Source of the DNA: Nitrososphaeria archaeon
Lineage (GTDB): Archaea; Thermoproteota; Nitrososphaeria; Nitrososphaerales; JAAOZN01
Assembly: GCA_029775855.1 (NCBI GenBank)
Contig: JARVJZ010000003.1
Span: forward strand, 1 to 64,000
DNA: 64,000 nucleotides
Reading direction: 5' to 3'
Positions 40,226 to 54,652 of the stretch are shown piece after piece (positions within the stretch are counted from its first letter, which is position 1; each line of letters starts with the position of its first letter). The notes under the pieces are model-generated. The model ran no database searches. It was not told where the DNA came from and saw nothing but the letters and a program-made list of their open reading frames with translations. A program made the translations under genes and the position numbers.

Positions 40226-41914
40226 TTAGTATGTGGTGTAGTAGCGGATGAGGCTTCTTGCTATATCGATCTTAGCTATTACACCTATTAACTCGCCTTT
40301 GTTATCGACTACATAGATGTGGTCAGCATTTTTATTGAGCATAATCGTGACAACTTCATTTAGAGGAGTGGTGAGGGGTACGGCAACGGGTTTCTCTGCG
40401 TAGGTGGTTAATACTGGGAGTTTAAGGGATTTTCTAGAGGCAGAGACTAATTCCTCAAGTCTAACAACGCCGATAGGTCTTTTGCCGCTGTCCACTATAG
40501 GTAGAACCCTATATGGCACAGCCTCAAACTTCTTAAGAGCCGTTGCAACATTCTCATCTTCAGTTAATGTAATGGGGTTATCTGACATCACATCAGAGGC
40601 CTTAAGCCGACTTATTATTTGGGGAGCTATCTTTGAGGCTTTACCGTAGATGCGCTCTAACGCGAGCTCCTCTTCATAAACCTTAGCCGAAGGCTGAGAC
40701 GGAAATAAAGAGAGAGAACCAGAAGCGAAGAAACTACAGAGAGATGCCAAAAGCCCTGGGATAATAGCATACGGGCCGGCTGTCTCTGCTATGAATGCGG
40801 CTGGTGCGAGGAAGATTTTGTGGGTTCCTGAGAGCATGGCAGCCATCCCTACCGCAAGATAAGTTGGTTCAATCGTTTGTGTGACTGCGATTGAGTAAGA
40901 TGCGCCTATTAATGCGCCTTCTACGATGGTTGGTGTTAGAAGGCCGCCGCTTCCCCCGAAGTTTAGGAATATGGTTGTTGAGAACAGTCTGAGAATTGTT
41001 AGTGTTAAGAGTAATGGGATTGTGTATGCCGATTTGTTTGACGCTAAGTTTTCTACGGTTTCATACCCCGCGCCGATGCTTTCGAAGTTTATGAAGCCAA
41101 TTAAACCCAGACTTAATCCCCCTATAAGGAGGAGCAGACCAAAACCGCCTCGAACCAAAGATCTTCGCCCTAAGCTATCCGCCAGATTATACACTCTAAC
41201 AAAGAATGCAGAGTAGAGCCCACAGATTACGCCAAGTATGATAGAGTGCGCAATTACATTTAAGTTCAAAGATGGGGTTGAGGGTAAATAGAAGATAGGT
41301 GCGATACCGCCCAAAACCACAGCAACTGAATACGAAAGAGCAGATGCTACTGCAGCTTCGACAAAAGCCTCTTTCTCTACATCCCTTTTATAGGGTATCT
41401 CTATAGCGAATAATATGGCTGTAAATGGGGCTTTAAATAACGCTGAGAAGCCAGCTGCAACGCCAGCCAAATAAATCTTCCTTTGCTTCTGGAAAGGCAC
41501 CTTAAACAATCTTGAGATAGCGGCGCCTATTCCCCCTCCAGCTACTATTGCTGGGCCTTCTAGTCCAGCAGTGCCGCTTAACATAATTGAAGTGGTTGAA
41601 GCAAGTGTCCTTACTGTTGTTTCTCTCATTGAGAGATGTCCAGCCCTTAAATGGAGTGTTTCAAGCATAAGGTGGATGTCGCTGTTTCTCGACTTGGTTG
41701 CAGAGAAGTATTGAATAAGTGTAAAGCTTAGAGTTATAGAGAGTAGTGTAATAATGAAGATTAACTCCTTTTCTTTCAACATAGCTGTCTTTATCAGAGC
41801 CCAAGTATATTGGTAGGCGAATCCCAGCGCTACTGTAATTAATCCTGCGGTAGCTGCTGTGGCAATAAGTATGAGGATATACGCTTTATTTCGTAAGATT
41901 AAGTTGAGCATCAA
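40226..41914 (-). CDS. ClC-family chloride channel/antiporter with C-terminal CBS domains
   Basis: SGTAGLEGPAIVAGGGIGAAISRLF; LNFGGSGGLLTPTIVEGALIGAS; C-terminal VMSDNPITLTEDENVATALKKFEAVPYRVLPIVD. Confidence 0.93.
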   Translation of the reverse strand: MMLNLILRNKAYILILIATAATAGLITVALGFAYQYTWALIKTAMLKEKELIFIITLLSITLSFTLIQYFSATKSRNSDIHLMLETLHLRAGHLSMRETTVRTLASTTSIMLSGTAGLEGPAIVAGGGIGAAISRLFKVPFQKQRKIYLAGVAAGFSALFKAPFTAILFAIEIPYKRDVEKEAFVEAAVASALSYSVAVVLGGIAPIFYLPSTPSLNLNVIAHSIILGVICGLYSAFFVRVYNLADSLGRRSLVRGGFGLLLLIGGLSLGLIGFINFESIGAGYETVENLASNKSAYTIPLLLTLTILRLFSTTIFLNFGGSGGLLTPTIVEGALIGASYSIAVTQTIEPTYLAVGMAAMLSGTHKIFLAPAAFIAETAGPYAIIPGLLASLCSFFASGSLSLFPSQPSAKVYEEELALERIYGKASKIAPQIISRLKASDVMSDNPITLTEDENVATALKKFEAVPYRVLPIVDSGKRPIGVVRLEELVSASRKSLKLPVLTTYAEKPVAVPLTTPLNEVVTIMLNKNADHIYVVDNKGELIGVIAKIDIARSLIRYYTTY

Positions 41915-41967
41915 AGTTATTTACCACTCTACCTTAGCATAGGCATATATTATTTAAGGTGTAGACG

Positions 41968-43236
41968 ATGGGTGGAGCTAATAAGGTTATTAAATCTCTA
42001 GGCCGCTCAGGTTGGTTTTCTCTTATACCCTTTTACGCCGCTGTTCAAGGTGTGTCTGTTTACATTCCACTGGCGATAATTAGGTTAGGTGGAGATGTTA
42101 GAGATGTGAGCTTTGCCGCTTCTGCTTATAACCTTGCCTTGATACCTACAACGCTGCTTTGGGGATACTTATGTGATGTGACTGGATTAAGGAAAGGTTT
42201 GATTTATTTAGCTTCGTTAGTAAGCTTTTTATGCTCAACCGCGTTCTATTTTTCGAATAATGTAGCTCTCTTGATTATTATTTTCGGTGTGTATTCTCAG
42301 ACTGCATCTCTTTTTGCACCCGCTTTTAACTTACTCATATTAGAGACGCTGCCTAAGAAGAGTTGGGAAAAAGGCTACACGCTATCGAATCTTTACATGT
42401 TCATTGGGCAGATAATCGGTATGGTTGCTGGCGTAGTTTGGACAATCTTCTTCTCGGTCTCAACATATCCTTTGCTGTCTGCTGTCTTCTCTATTGTGGG
42501 GCTTTTAACCGCTTTAACACTGCCCAAGCCGAAGGTTCTATTAGAGCGGCGCTCTATTTTGTGGTCAGCCCAAGGGCTTATACATAAGATGACTCATTTA
42601 CCACTAATCTTTGTAAGGCGTCCTCGTTTAACTGACTATAAGTCAGTGGCAGCTATGGGTAAGAGAGCTCTAACGAGGGAAATACCGATGATATTTGCCG
42701 CAGCCTTCCTCTTTATGCTCTCAGCCAACTTCTTCTTCACACCTTATACACCATACTTGAAACATACTGGTCTTTCAGATTCACAAGTAATATTTCTCAA
42801 CATCTACATAGTAGCTGCTAACGCTATCACATCCCAATTCTTGTTAAAGAGGTTTAGCGGCAAAGTTTCACATTCAGTAGCGAGCAGAGCTTTAATGGCT
42901 AGAGCGATTGGTATGCTCTTAGGAGCGTTCTTCGCATCATTCGCGGTGGATGAATGGAGCTTCTACACCACTATGCTCATTTACACTCTACTAGGCTCAG
43001 CGTATGCTACAATTAACATAAATCTAACTTCTCTTCTATTCAAGGCACTGCCCTTAGGAAAGCAAGGTGGGCTGCTAGGTGTGTTCAGCTCATTGAATGG
43101 GCTCGCTTCTCTAGTAGGCGCATTCGCCTCAGGCTATTCAGCATACTACTTGGGCTACACAGCAACCTTCTTCATAGCCGCGCTCTTGGTGTTTTTAGCA
43201 TCAATTCTGCTAGAATTGCACTACCAAGAGCAATAG
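41968..43236 (+). CDS. MFS transporter
   Basis: Multi-TM; LWGYLCDVTGLRKGLIYLASLVSFLCSTAFYF and GLLGVFSSLNGLASLVGAFASGYSAYYLGYTATFF. Confidence 0.85.
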   Translation: MGGANKVIKSLGRSGWFSLIPFYAAVQGVSVYIPLAIIRLGGDVRDVSFAASAYNLALIPTTLLWGYLCDVTGLRKGLIYLASLVSFLCSTAFYFSNNVALLIIIFGVYSQTASLFAPAFNLLILETLPKKSWEKGYTLSNLYMFIGQIIGMVAGVVWTIFFSVSTYPLLSAVFSIVGLLTALTLPKPKVLLERRSILWSAQGLIHKMTHLPLIFVRRPRLTDYKSVAAMGKRALTREIPMIFAAAFLFMLSANFFFTPYTPYLKHTGLSDSQVIFLNIYIVAANAITSQFLLKRFSGKVSHSVASRALMARAIGMLLGAFFASFAVDEWSFYTTMLIYTLLGSAYATININLTSLLFKALPLGKQGGLLGVFSSLNGLASLVGAFASGYSAYYLGYTATFFIAALLVFLASILLELHYQEQ

Positions 43237-43242
43237 TTTATC

Positions 43243-44445
43243 TTAATCTTCATCCTTCTGTGGGTTAAGGTGTGTAAAGTAGTCGGATAAAGCATCTTTT
43301 TGAGTTGAGGCATCATTTATAAGAAGCGCTTCGATCTCCTCTACAAACTCCTTATTAAAGCCTCGTGGAAGACTTGTATTTAGATCAACCAAATCTAGGG
43401 GCCAAGGTAGACCCGTCGCGGGGTTATGGAATGATTTAAAGTATGAGAGTAAAGGCTCTATATCTGTGCCGGCTTTAACCTCAAACTCAAATGGTGGTGG
43501 TTGGTTGCATCTGACAAAGTGTCTTGAGGTGCCTATTATGCGTTCAACAGCGTACTCCAAAGATTTGTGAATAGAGTGCGACACACTACGCTTCGCTTTA
43601 TCATATAGTTGTTCTATATTTCTAACCTTCTTCTCAGACAGCACTGCATAATTGTAGAGTGACTTTATCTGAGCGTAAAAGTTGTATGCTTCTGGGCGTT
43701 CAAATAACCATTCATATGAAAAGTAATGTTTTGGCGGTAGAAGCGCCGTTAGAATGTGCTTGTCATTTGCGCCTACACACATATTGGGGTCTCTATATTT
43801 GTAGAGGAGCCAGCCGTCTATTGCGGTAGATCGGCTTCTTTTTATTACTCCTACTGCTTTTCGCGAGTCCATTAGGGCTAAAGTCTTATCTCTTATGTTT
43901 GAAATCAACTCTCTTCCGAATCTGTATCCATCGACACCTAAAATTTCTTCTCTGACTTTGTATGCAGCGGCTCTAAAGCCAAAGAAACTCCCATCTAGTA
44001 TAACCCAATCTACATCCATTTTTTTGAGGCATGTATATGCAAGTTCTCGTTCAAGGTTAAGCCTCAAAAGCTCAAGTAGGGTTAAGGTGTTGCTGTATCC
44101 TTCGCTCTGCTCCGCTGTGTAGCATCTTGATATGTAGCCTTCATCCACTTGCCGCTTTCCTTCAAATATAAGATATGAAGCGCAGTATGTCCCAACTCTT
44201 ATACCTAATCTCTCACTCGTAGTTGGAGAGTTAGAGCCATCTACCACCAAAACTCTCCAATTTAACCATTCGTCAGAATCTAGAATAGGCTTACCCTTTA
44301 CTACCGAGCTCAAACTTCTTATCTTCTGCTGCATACGCTGCATTCTTGCTTTGCATCTTCTAGCCTCCTCTTCAGCAAGCTTAAAGAATTGATGTTGTAG
44401 CGGTGGTGGGAGCTTAAACCAACTACTCTCTTTGTCGTTAAGCAA
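43243..44445 (-). CDS. nurA: NurA-family nuclease
   Basis: LVVDGSNSPTTSERLGIRVGTYCASYLIFEG...VDWVILDGSFFGFRAAAYK; adjacent to herA. Confidence 0.85.
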   Translation of the reverse strand: MLNDKESSWFKLPPPLQHQFFKLAEEEARRCKARMQRMQQKIRSLSSVVKGKPILDSDEWLNWRVLVVDGSNSPTTSERLGIRVGTYCASYLIFEGKRQVDEGYISRCYTAEQSEGYSNTLTLLELLRLNLERELAYTCLKKMDVDWVILDGSFFGFRAAAYKVREEILGVDGYRFGRELISNIRDKTLALMDSRKAVGVIKRSRSTAIDGWLLYKYRDPNMCVGANDKHILTALLPPKHYFSYEWLFERPEAYNFYAQIKSLYNYAVLSEKKVRNIEQLYDKAKRSVSHSIHKSLEYAVERIIGTSRHFVRCNQPPPFEFEVKAGTDIEPLLSYFKSFHNPATGLPWPLDLVDLNTSLPRGFNKEFVEEIEALLINDASTQKDALSDYFTHLNPQKDED

Positions 44446-44446
44446 C

Positions 44447-45874
44447 CTACTTTACCTCAAATGTGATGAGCAGAGGTATAGGAGATGGATTCATGTTACC
44501 CATAAAATAGAAGTGTCCTGGCGGTAGCGAAAGCAAGAACTTTGGGTCTATGTTGAACGGCGAAAGCCAGTTTCCAGCCTCATTTATGTCCAGTGGATGA
44601 ATCTTTCCTACAAACTGAGTGTTCAGATTCCTCCGCACAGCCGCATTTATGCCTATTTCACCAGCTATACCTTGAGACAGTATGCAAATGCAGAGCCTAT
44701 GAGAGCGCCCGAGAGCGCATAAATCTATGATAATATCCGTAGTTTCCCTTTGTATACCATCTGGGTTAAATGGGCAATATTGAGGTCCCTCATCTATAAC
44801 TAGAGCGAGGTTTAGGTCTTCATCGTTCTGCATCAGATCCATTATATATCGAGCGAAGGTCAAGAAGACAGAGAGCTTCTCATCTTTACCCGTCTTCTTC
44901 ATATCAACGATGATGAGCCTACGCTCCTTAACTAGACGAAGTATGTCTTCAGCACTAAGGGTGCCTAGAATAGTTTGGATATCACTGTCCTTCAGCCTAC
45001 GATAACCCCTCTCAAAACGCTGCTGGTCTTCGAAGGGTTTACCTGAGCCTAAGTTTTTTGGATTTAAAGATTTAGTTATGCTTGTGTATAGAACTCTTCT
45101 AAACTCCGCTACACTTAACCCACGCCAACTTTCTGAATATACGAACTCCTCTAGAGCTTGTGTAACCGTGCCTCTTGCCTGCTGACCCGAGTATCCGAAG
45201 CTACCCATCTTCTTACAGAGGTATGAGACAACAGTCTCAGGATCTAAAGCTATATCAGATATGCCTATAATATTCTGCTTCTGATAGTAAGGAGCGTAGT
45301 CACGACCCTTCCAATCCAAGACCAGAACATCAAACCCTGCGTCAAGAAACATTGGTATCAGCTGAAAACGCGCCAAAAACGACTTACCACCACCAGTAGA
45401 AGCGAACACACCTATGTGATAAGGGATAAATGTTTCATCAACAGGGACAAGCCAACCAGGATGCCCCTCATAGTAGCCTACCGTATATCTATGCCTTGCA
45501 CCTGCTAGATAACGCATCGGGTCATCCTTATCTTCGAAAAGATAGACGATTGAGCCTGGGGCAAGTATCTTTTTGTTCTGCTCTATAGTCTCTTTAACTT
45601 CGCCTATAACTGATAATGTGAAGTCATAGGTTTCCTTGGCTGTAGATGGGGGGCCTCCTGCTCTAGCGTAGGCTACCCCTGGGTTATAGCCTCCAGGTTT
45701 AAGGTTTTCGTTGATGCCTCTTCCTCTTCTTAAGACTGCAAGTATCTTGCCTTCGTTCCTATTGTCTACTAGCACAAGGTCTTCTACTTTAACTCTCTTT
45801 TCTTCGGATTGATTAAGTATGACTCTGGCTTCGTTTTCAGAAGATTCACTGGCTATTAGCCCTATTGGTCTCAT
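44447..45874 (-). CDS. herA: HerA-type bipolar DNA helicase/ATPase
   Basis: PYHIGVFASTGGGKSFLARFQLIPMFLDAGFDVLVLDWKGRDYAP...NLALVIDEGPQYCPF...GRSHRLCICILSQ. Confidence 0.9.
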   Translation of the reverse strand: MRPIGLIASESSENEARVILNQSEEKRVKVEDLVLVDNRNEGKILAVLRRGRGINENLKPGGYNPGVAYARAGGPPSTAKETYDFTLSVIGEVKETIEQNKKILAPGSIVYLFEDKDDPMRYLAGARHRYTVGYYEGHPGWLVPVDETFIPYHIGVFASTGGGKSFLARFQLIPMFLDAGFDVLVLDWKGRDYAPYYQKQNIIGISDIALDPETVVSYLCKKMGSFGYSGQQARGTVTQALEEFVYSESWRGLSVAEFRRVLYTSITKSLNPKNLGSGKPFEDQQRFERGYRRLKDSDIQTILGTLSAEDILRLVKERRLIIVDMKKTGKDEKLSVFLTFARYIMDLMQNDEDLNLALVIDEGPQYCPFNPDGIQRETTDIIIDLCALGRSHRLCICILSQGIAGEIGINAAVRRNLNTQFVGKIHPLDINEAGNWLSPFNIDPKFLLSLPPGHFYFMGNMNPSPIPLLITFEVK

Positions 45875-45884
45875 CTGCTGCCGC

Positions 45885-47600
45885 CTACTCTGATTTTAGA
45901 AGCGAGGTAAGTAGGCTGCTTCTTGTAGCTATTAGAAGCTGGGTCTTCATCTTCAACCCTTTTAAGATCGTAGCTAACCCATTTATCCCAGATTCATCTA
46001 AACCCTCTTCAGGCTCATCTAATAGGAGTAGGGGTGCTCTCTCTAACTCGTTTACCGCTAGTAGAAGAGCAAAGCTTAAGGCTACATTTTCTCCAGTGCT
46101 CATTTGATGCGCATAGATCCAAGTGTCATCTACCTTACCCTTAAGGAATAGCACCTCTTGCCCCCTTACTACCCTACTTTCAAAATCTATGTCTTTGAAA
46201 CGCTCGTATGGATAAATTCTTTTGAAGATTTCCTTAAATGACGATTTGAGCGAAGTAAGGCGTTCACTCCTAGCTTCATTTATAGATTCAATGAGTGTAG
46301 CTTTTATATGTTTGAGCTTCTCAGCAAGATTTTTAAGATTTATGAGCTTCTGCTGTAAAACAGCTTTGTCTTGTGAACCTATCTGAGCTAGAGCCGCCTC
46401 GTATGCTTCTCTCTGCTCTTCTAGGCTGCTTAACCTACTCTCAAGCTGCTCTATCTCTCGCCTAGTTTCCTCTGCTTCCTTTAGCAGCTGTGTTGCTTTC
46501 GATAAATCTTCTTCCGATACGGGTTGCACCTTATATTTCGAAACCTCTGCTTCTAGCTTGCTTATCTGAGTTTCGATGAATCTCCTCTGCTCTAGACCTC
46601 TTCGATACTCCTCTACCTCTTTACTCTTCTGCGCAAGACGGCTCTGCAAGATATTATACTCTTCTATAACCTTCCTATATTCATCTTCAAGATGCTTAAA
46701 GCCTTCAAGAGCCTCTTTCGTCAAAGGAGCATTACAAAGAGGGCAAGTCTGAACATTCATATTCCTCTGCAGATCTATCATCTGTATAGAAGCCTCCAGT
46801 ACAGCTATCCTTCTGTTAAGCGCATCATTCCTAGCCTCCATCTCCCTTAACTCATCCTCAAACCCCTCAGAAGGCTCTGGCAAGGTCTTAAGCTGCATCC
46901 GATAATCCTCAAGCATCTTAACTCGACTTTGCAACTCCAGCTCAGCCCTCCTAACCTCCTCAGCCCTACGTTGAACACCTTCAGCCCAATTTAGCATAGT
47001 GCTATTCATCATATGCTTAAGACGAAGGGTTGCAAGCCTATCTTTGATCTGCTTGATCTCTGAAGCAACTTCGTTGCTCCTTTTCTGAATTTCTTCGCTT
47101 TGCTTAAGTGATGTTAGCTGTCTCTCAATATCATTTATCCTACGCTCTACTGGAGCAGCGGTTATTTCGGATGCGACTTGGTTATATCTTTCGAATCCTA
47201 GAAGCTGACTGATCTTAAGAGCCTTTTCTACTGGCGCACCCACGAAGAGCTTCGCTACCTCTCGACCATCTACAAATATCTTTGAAGAGATGTTAAGCGG
47301 TTCTGGTAGATTCGTCTTTACAGAAACAGAGCCCCCACGCTTCTTTCTCCTCTCGATATAAAAAGGTAAATCGTTGATGCGTCCTTCTACCCTAACCCAC
47401 ATATATTCGTATGAAGTGTTAATAAGATCGTCCAAAACCATATTTGAAGGAGCTTCACCAGAAAGCGCAAAGAGAACAGCAAGAAGGCGTGAAGTCTTAC
47501 CAGAACCCATACTACCCGAAAAGACCGTCAAATCATCTAGAACAAATTCATCCTCTTTAAGACCTCGAAAACCATAAAGTTTAACCTTTTCCAGCCTCAG
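45885..47600 (-). CDS. Rad50-like SMC ATPase; N-terminus extended here to a candidate CTG start at 47600 (track start 47531)
   Basis: LRLEKVKLYGFRGLKEDEFVLDDLTVFSGSMGSGKTS (Walker A), hook QTCPLCNAPL, signature MSTGENVALSFALLLAVNE, Walker B PLLLLDEPEEGLD. Confidence 0.8.
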   Translation of the reverse strand: MRLEKVKLYGFRGLKEDEFVLDDLTVFSGSMGSGKTSRLLAVLFALSGEAPSNMVLDDLINTSYEYMWVRVEGRINDLPFYIERRKKRGGSVSVKTNLPEPLNISSKIFVDGREVAKLFVGAPVEKALKISQLLGFERYNQVASEITAAPVERRINDIERQLTSLKQSEEIQKRSNEVASEIKQIKDRLATLRLKHMMNSTMLNWAEGVQRRAEEVRRAELELQSRVKMLEDYRMQLKTLPEPSEGFEDELREMEARNDALNRRIAVLEASIQMIDLQRNMNVQTCPLCNAPLTKEALEGFKHLEDEYRKVIEEYNILQSRLAQKSKEVEEYRRGLEQRRFIETQISKLEAEVSKYKVQPVSEEDLSKATQLLKEAEETRREIEQLESRLSSLEEQREAYEAALAQIGSQDKAVLQQKLINLKNLAEKLKHIKATLIESINEARSERLTSLKSSFKEIFKRIYPYERFKDIDFESRVVRGQEVLFLKGKVDDTWIYAHQMSTGENVALSFALLLAVNELERAPLLLLDEPEEGLDESGINGLATILKGLKMKTQLLIATRSSLLTSLLKSE

Positions 47601-47746
47601 ACTTCTTCTGCCTCCTCCATCAGCCTAACTATAATATCTCTAATCTTACTTGTTGGAGTCTTAAGAAATAGTTCTAAAAGAGCATACTCCTCTTCACTCA
47701 ACCTCTGCCTCAACTTTGCCTCAACAAGGTCCAACCGACAGACCAC
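47597..47746 (-). CDS. Small ORF (49 aa) upstream of the rad50-like gene, not in the ORF track
   Basis: From GTG: MVCRLDLVEAKLRQRLSEEEYALLELFLKTPTSKIRDIIVRLMEEAEEV*. TGA stop overlaps the candidate rad50 CTG start (CTGA). Confidence 0.5.
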   Translation of the reverse strand: MVCRLDLVEAKLRQRLSEEEYALLELFLKTPTSKIRDIIVRLMEEAEEV

Positions 47747-47854
47747 CTAGCTTGAATGAAATTCTTTCCCTATCTACAACAAAGCAATACTTAAAGGTTC
47801 TTTACCAGTCGAGTCGAAGCTCGAATTTTCTGCACCCACACAAAGAAGCACACT

Positions 47855-48187
47855 CTATTTACCACTTAACTTAAGAAGAAGCTCAATATATCTTTCTAGC
47901 AGATCAAGCAGATCCTTTTGCCGCTCTATAGAGCGTTCATCCCTCAAAGCAAACGCTACTTCAAGAGCCTTAGTCTCTATAATCTCTTTGAGTGAAGGTA
48001 ATTTAGCTTCAAGTTGAAGGGTAGCAGCACTCTCATCTTTCGCTAATCCACAGACTATACAACTAACTTCACCTCTATACTTAATCTGAACACCACCACA
48101 CTTTGGGCAAGGCTCACGCAAAAGAGTAGCACCCTTCCTCAGCATTTCAGAAGCCGCAGCAAGCCGCTCCCTTGACACCGCAACCAT
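47855..48187 (-). CDS. Autoantigen p27/SSSCA1-family zinc ribbon protein
   Basis: SEMLRKGATLLREPCPKCGGVQIKYRGEVSCIVCG. Confidence 0.82.
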   Translation of the reverse strand: MVAVSRERLAAASEMLRKGATLLREPCPKCGGVQIKYRGEVSCIVCGLAKDESAATLQLEAKLPSLKEIIETKALEVAFALRDERSIERQKDLLDLLERYIELLLKLSGK

Positions 48188-48218
48188 TCAACCACCATAC
48201 ATCAAACTCGTTATTTTA

Positions 48219-48578
48219 ATGTTATGCATAGCGTTAACAGAAAAGTTAATTATGAGTGTTAAACTTAACAAGGAAGCAGATTATCAAAGAGGTGGAAACA
48301 ACTTGAGCGCCAAAAAGAAGAAGGAAAACCTAGAGAAACTCCAGAAAGCTATAACAACACTACAACAAGTAGCAGAAAGCACAATAACCCCAAGAAACAT
48401 CAGAAAGCTCGTCAAAGACGCTATAGCTATGCTACAAGATGAAGAAACAGCCATATCAGTAAGAGCAGCCAACGCAATAAGCATCCTAGACGAAGTCTCC
48501 CAAGACCCTAACATGCCATCATTTTCAAGAGTAACCATATGGTCTGCAGTCTCAACCTTAGAAAGCATAAGAGAATAA
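48219..48578 (+). CDS. UPF0147 family protein
   Basis: ESTITPRNIRKLVKDAIAMLQDEETAISVRAANAISILDEVSQDPNMPSFSRVTIWSAVSTLE. True start is probably internal, near the TTG at about 48303. Confidence 0.87.
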   Translation: MLCIALTEKLIMSVKLNKEADYQRGGNNLSAKKKKENLEKLQKAITTLQQVAESTITPRNIRKLVKDAIAMLQDEETAISVRAANAISILDEVSQDPNMPSFSRVTIWSAVSTLESIRE

Positions 48579-48588
48579 ACAAGCATCC

Positions 48589-49668
48589 CTAAAGGATGTC
48601 ACGTAGAGCATCTAAAAGAGCGTTGTTATCCTCAGGCAAACCAACCGAGACACGTAAACATCGACTAAGAGCGGGATCTTCAAGTCTCCTTAACACAAAC
48701 CCCCGCCTCAAAAGCTCATAATAAACCTCATCTCTATCTCTTTCTAAAAACTCGAGCAAGAAGAAATTAGCAGCACTCGGATAAACCCTCACACCACGTA
48801 TCTTACTTATTTCAGAAACTAGACGAGAACGCTCAGCCAAAGTATCTCTAACCCTCAACCGAACCCATTCAACATCATCTAATGCCAACTCAGCCAACCT
48901 CAACGTAACTACATCAACACTATTGGGAGGCCTAACCTTGTTAAGCACATCAACAGTTTCCCTACAAGCAACAATATAGCCAAGCCTAGCACCAGCAAGC
49001 CCAAACGCTTTAGAAAAAGTACGTACAACCATCAAATTACTGTAGCTTTCAGCTAACTTAACAGACGACTCACCCCCGTACTCTTGATAAGCCTCATCGA
49101 CCACCACACCGACATCACACTCATTAAGAATACGCACCAAATCGTCTCTCCCAATAACATTGCCAGTAGGATTATTAGGGCTGCAAAGAAAGATAAGCCT
49201 AGTCCTATTATTCACAGCCTTAATTAAACCATCGACATCATCCAAAAAACCCACTTTACGAGGCACAGAAACAACTTTTGCACCCATAATCTCACTAACA
49301 ACCCTATACATCGAATAAGTAGGGCTAGAAACTATTGCTTCACAACCATCTTCAAGATACACTTTAGAGATTATATCAAACGCCTCATCCCCCCCATTAG
49401 CTATAACAAAACAATCCTCACCAACACCCAGATAACTAGCCAATCCTCTACGCAAAGCACTGTAAGAGGTATCAGGATAACGATGCACAGCGAGCTCCTC
49501 AAGTTCACCAGCAACCTTCTTCAACCAATGCGAAGGTTTATACGGCGAAGTATTGAGATCAAAACGCCTAATCCTAGAGACATCCAAACCAACGGAAGCA
49601 GCTATCTCAAAATCAGAAGGCTCCCAAGCATAAGCTCTAAACGAATTAATAAACGCTCTAAACCGCAT
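48589..49668 (-). CDS. hisC: Histidinol-phosphate aminotransferase
   Basis: RRFDLNTSPYKPS...GLASYLGVGEDCFVIANGGDEAFDIISKVYLE...FLCSPNNPTGNVI...VVDEAYQEYGG...VRTFSKAFGLAGARLGYIV. Track ORF extends to 49713. Confidence 0.9.
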   Translation of the reverse strand: MRFRAFINSFRAYAWEPSDFEIAASVGLDVSRIRRFDLNTSPYKPSHWLKKVAGELEELAVHRYPDTSYSALRRGLASYLGVGEDCFVIANGGDEAFDIISKVYLEDGCEAIVSSPTYSMYRVVSEIMGAKVVSVPRKVGFLDDVDGLIKAVNNRTRLIFLCSPNNPTGNVIGRDDLVRILNECDVGVVVDEAYQEYGGESSVKLAESYSNLMVVRTFSKAFGLAGARLGYIVACRETVDVLNKVRPPNSVDVVTLRLAELALDDVEWVRLRVRDTLAERSRLVSEISKIRGVRVYPSAANFFLLEFLERDRDEVYYELLRRGFVLRRLEDPALSRCLRVSVGLPEDNNALLDALRDIL

Positions 49669-49754
49669 AAACACAACATAAACAAACCACCCCATATAAT
49701 CTTTCCCAAACACAACAGACGCCGTGCATAGATTGCGCCTCCCAAGAGAGGACC

Positions 49755-52800
<3,046 letters not shown>

Positions 52801-52953
52801 GATCCTCCCTTTGGAAGCCTACGCAACTATGCACGGCGATAATCGCAGGTGCGTTTCACCTGCTTCGCCCTTCACCCATCAAGATACCTTGATGAGTTGC
52901 ATCTACTTTGGCCGTGTACTCCACTATTCGCAGCTTAGCCCATACTCCAATCT

Positions 52954-54454
<1,501 letters not shown>

Positions 54455-54473
54455 TCTTGGCGTTTATTTTTTA

Positions 54474-54508
54474 GGAGTACGGCTAAGCTTATGCGAGGGC
54501 ACACGGCC
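54474..54508 (-). other. 5' half of the 16S pre-rRNA processing stem
   Basis: Complement GGCCGTGTGCCCTCGCATAAGCTTAGCCGTACTCC pairs with 52910-52948, complement GGAGTATGGGCTAAGCTGCGAATAGTGGAGTACACGGCC. Confidence 0.85.
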
Positions 54509-54552
54509 TACATCAGATTCAACAATTGTCTGTTGAATCTTCATTTCTGTTA

Positions 54553-54627
54553 GCGCGTCTGGAGGTCTATAGTGCATCGCTTGGGTTTAACCCATGTGCT
54601 AACTATAGACGCCGCCTTGCGACGCGC
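54553..54627 (-). ncRNA. Structured rRNA 5' leader element (75 nt)
   Basis: Outer stem GCGCGTC/GACGCGC, inner stem GTCTATAGT/ACTATAGAC, then GCA/TGC and TGGG-TTAAA-CCCA. Confidence 0.6.
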
Positions 54628-54652
54628 AAATACTTAGTAGGTGTTAGACATA

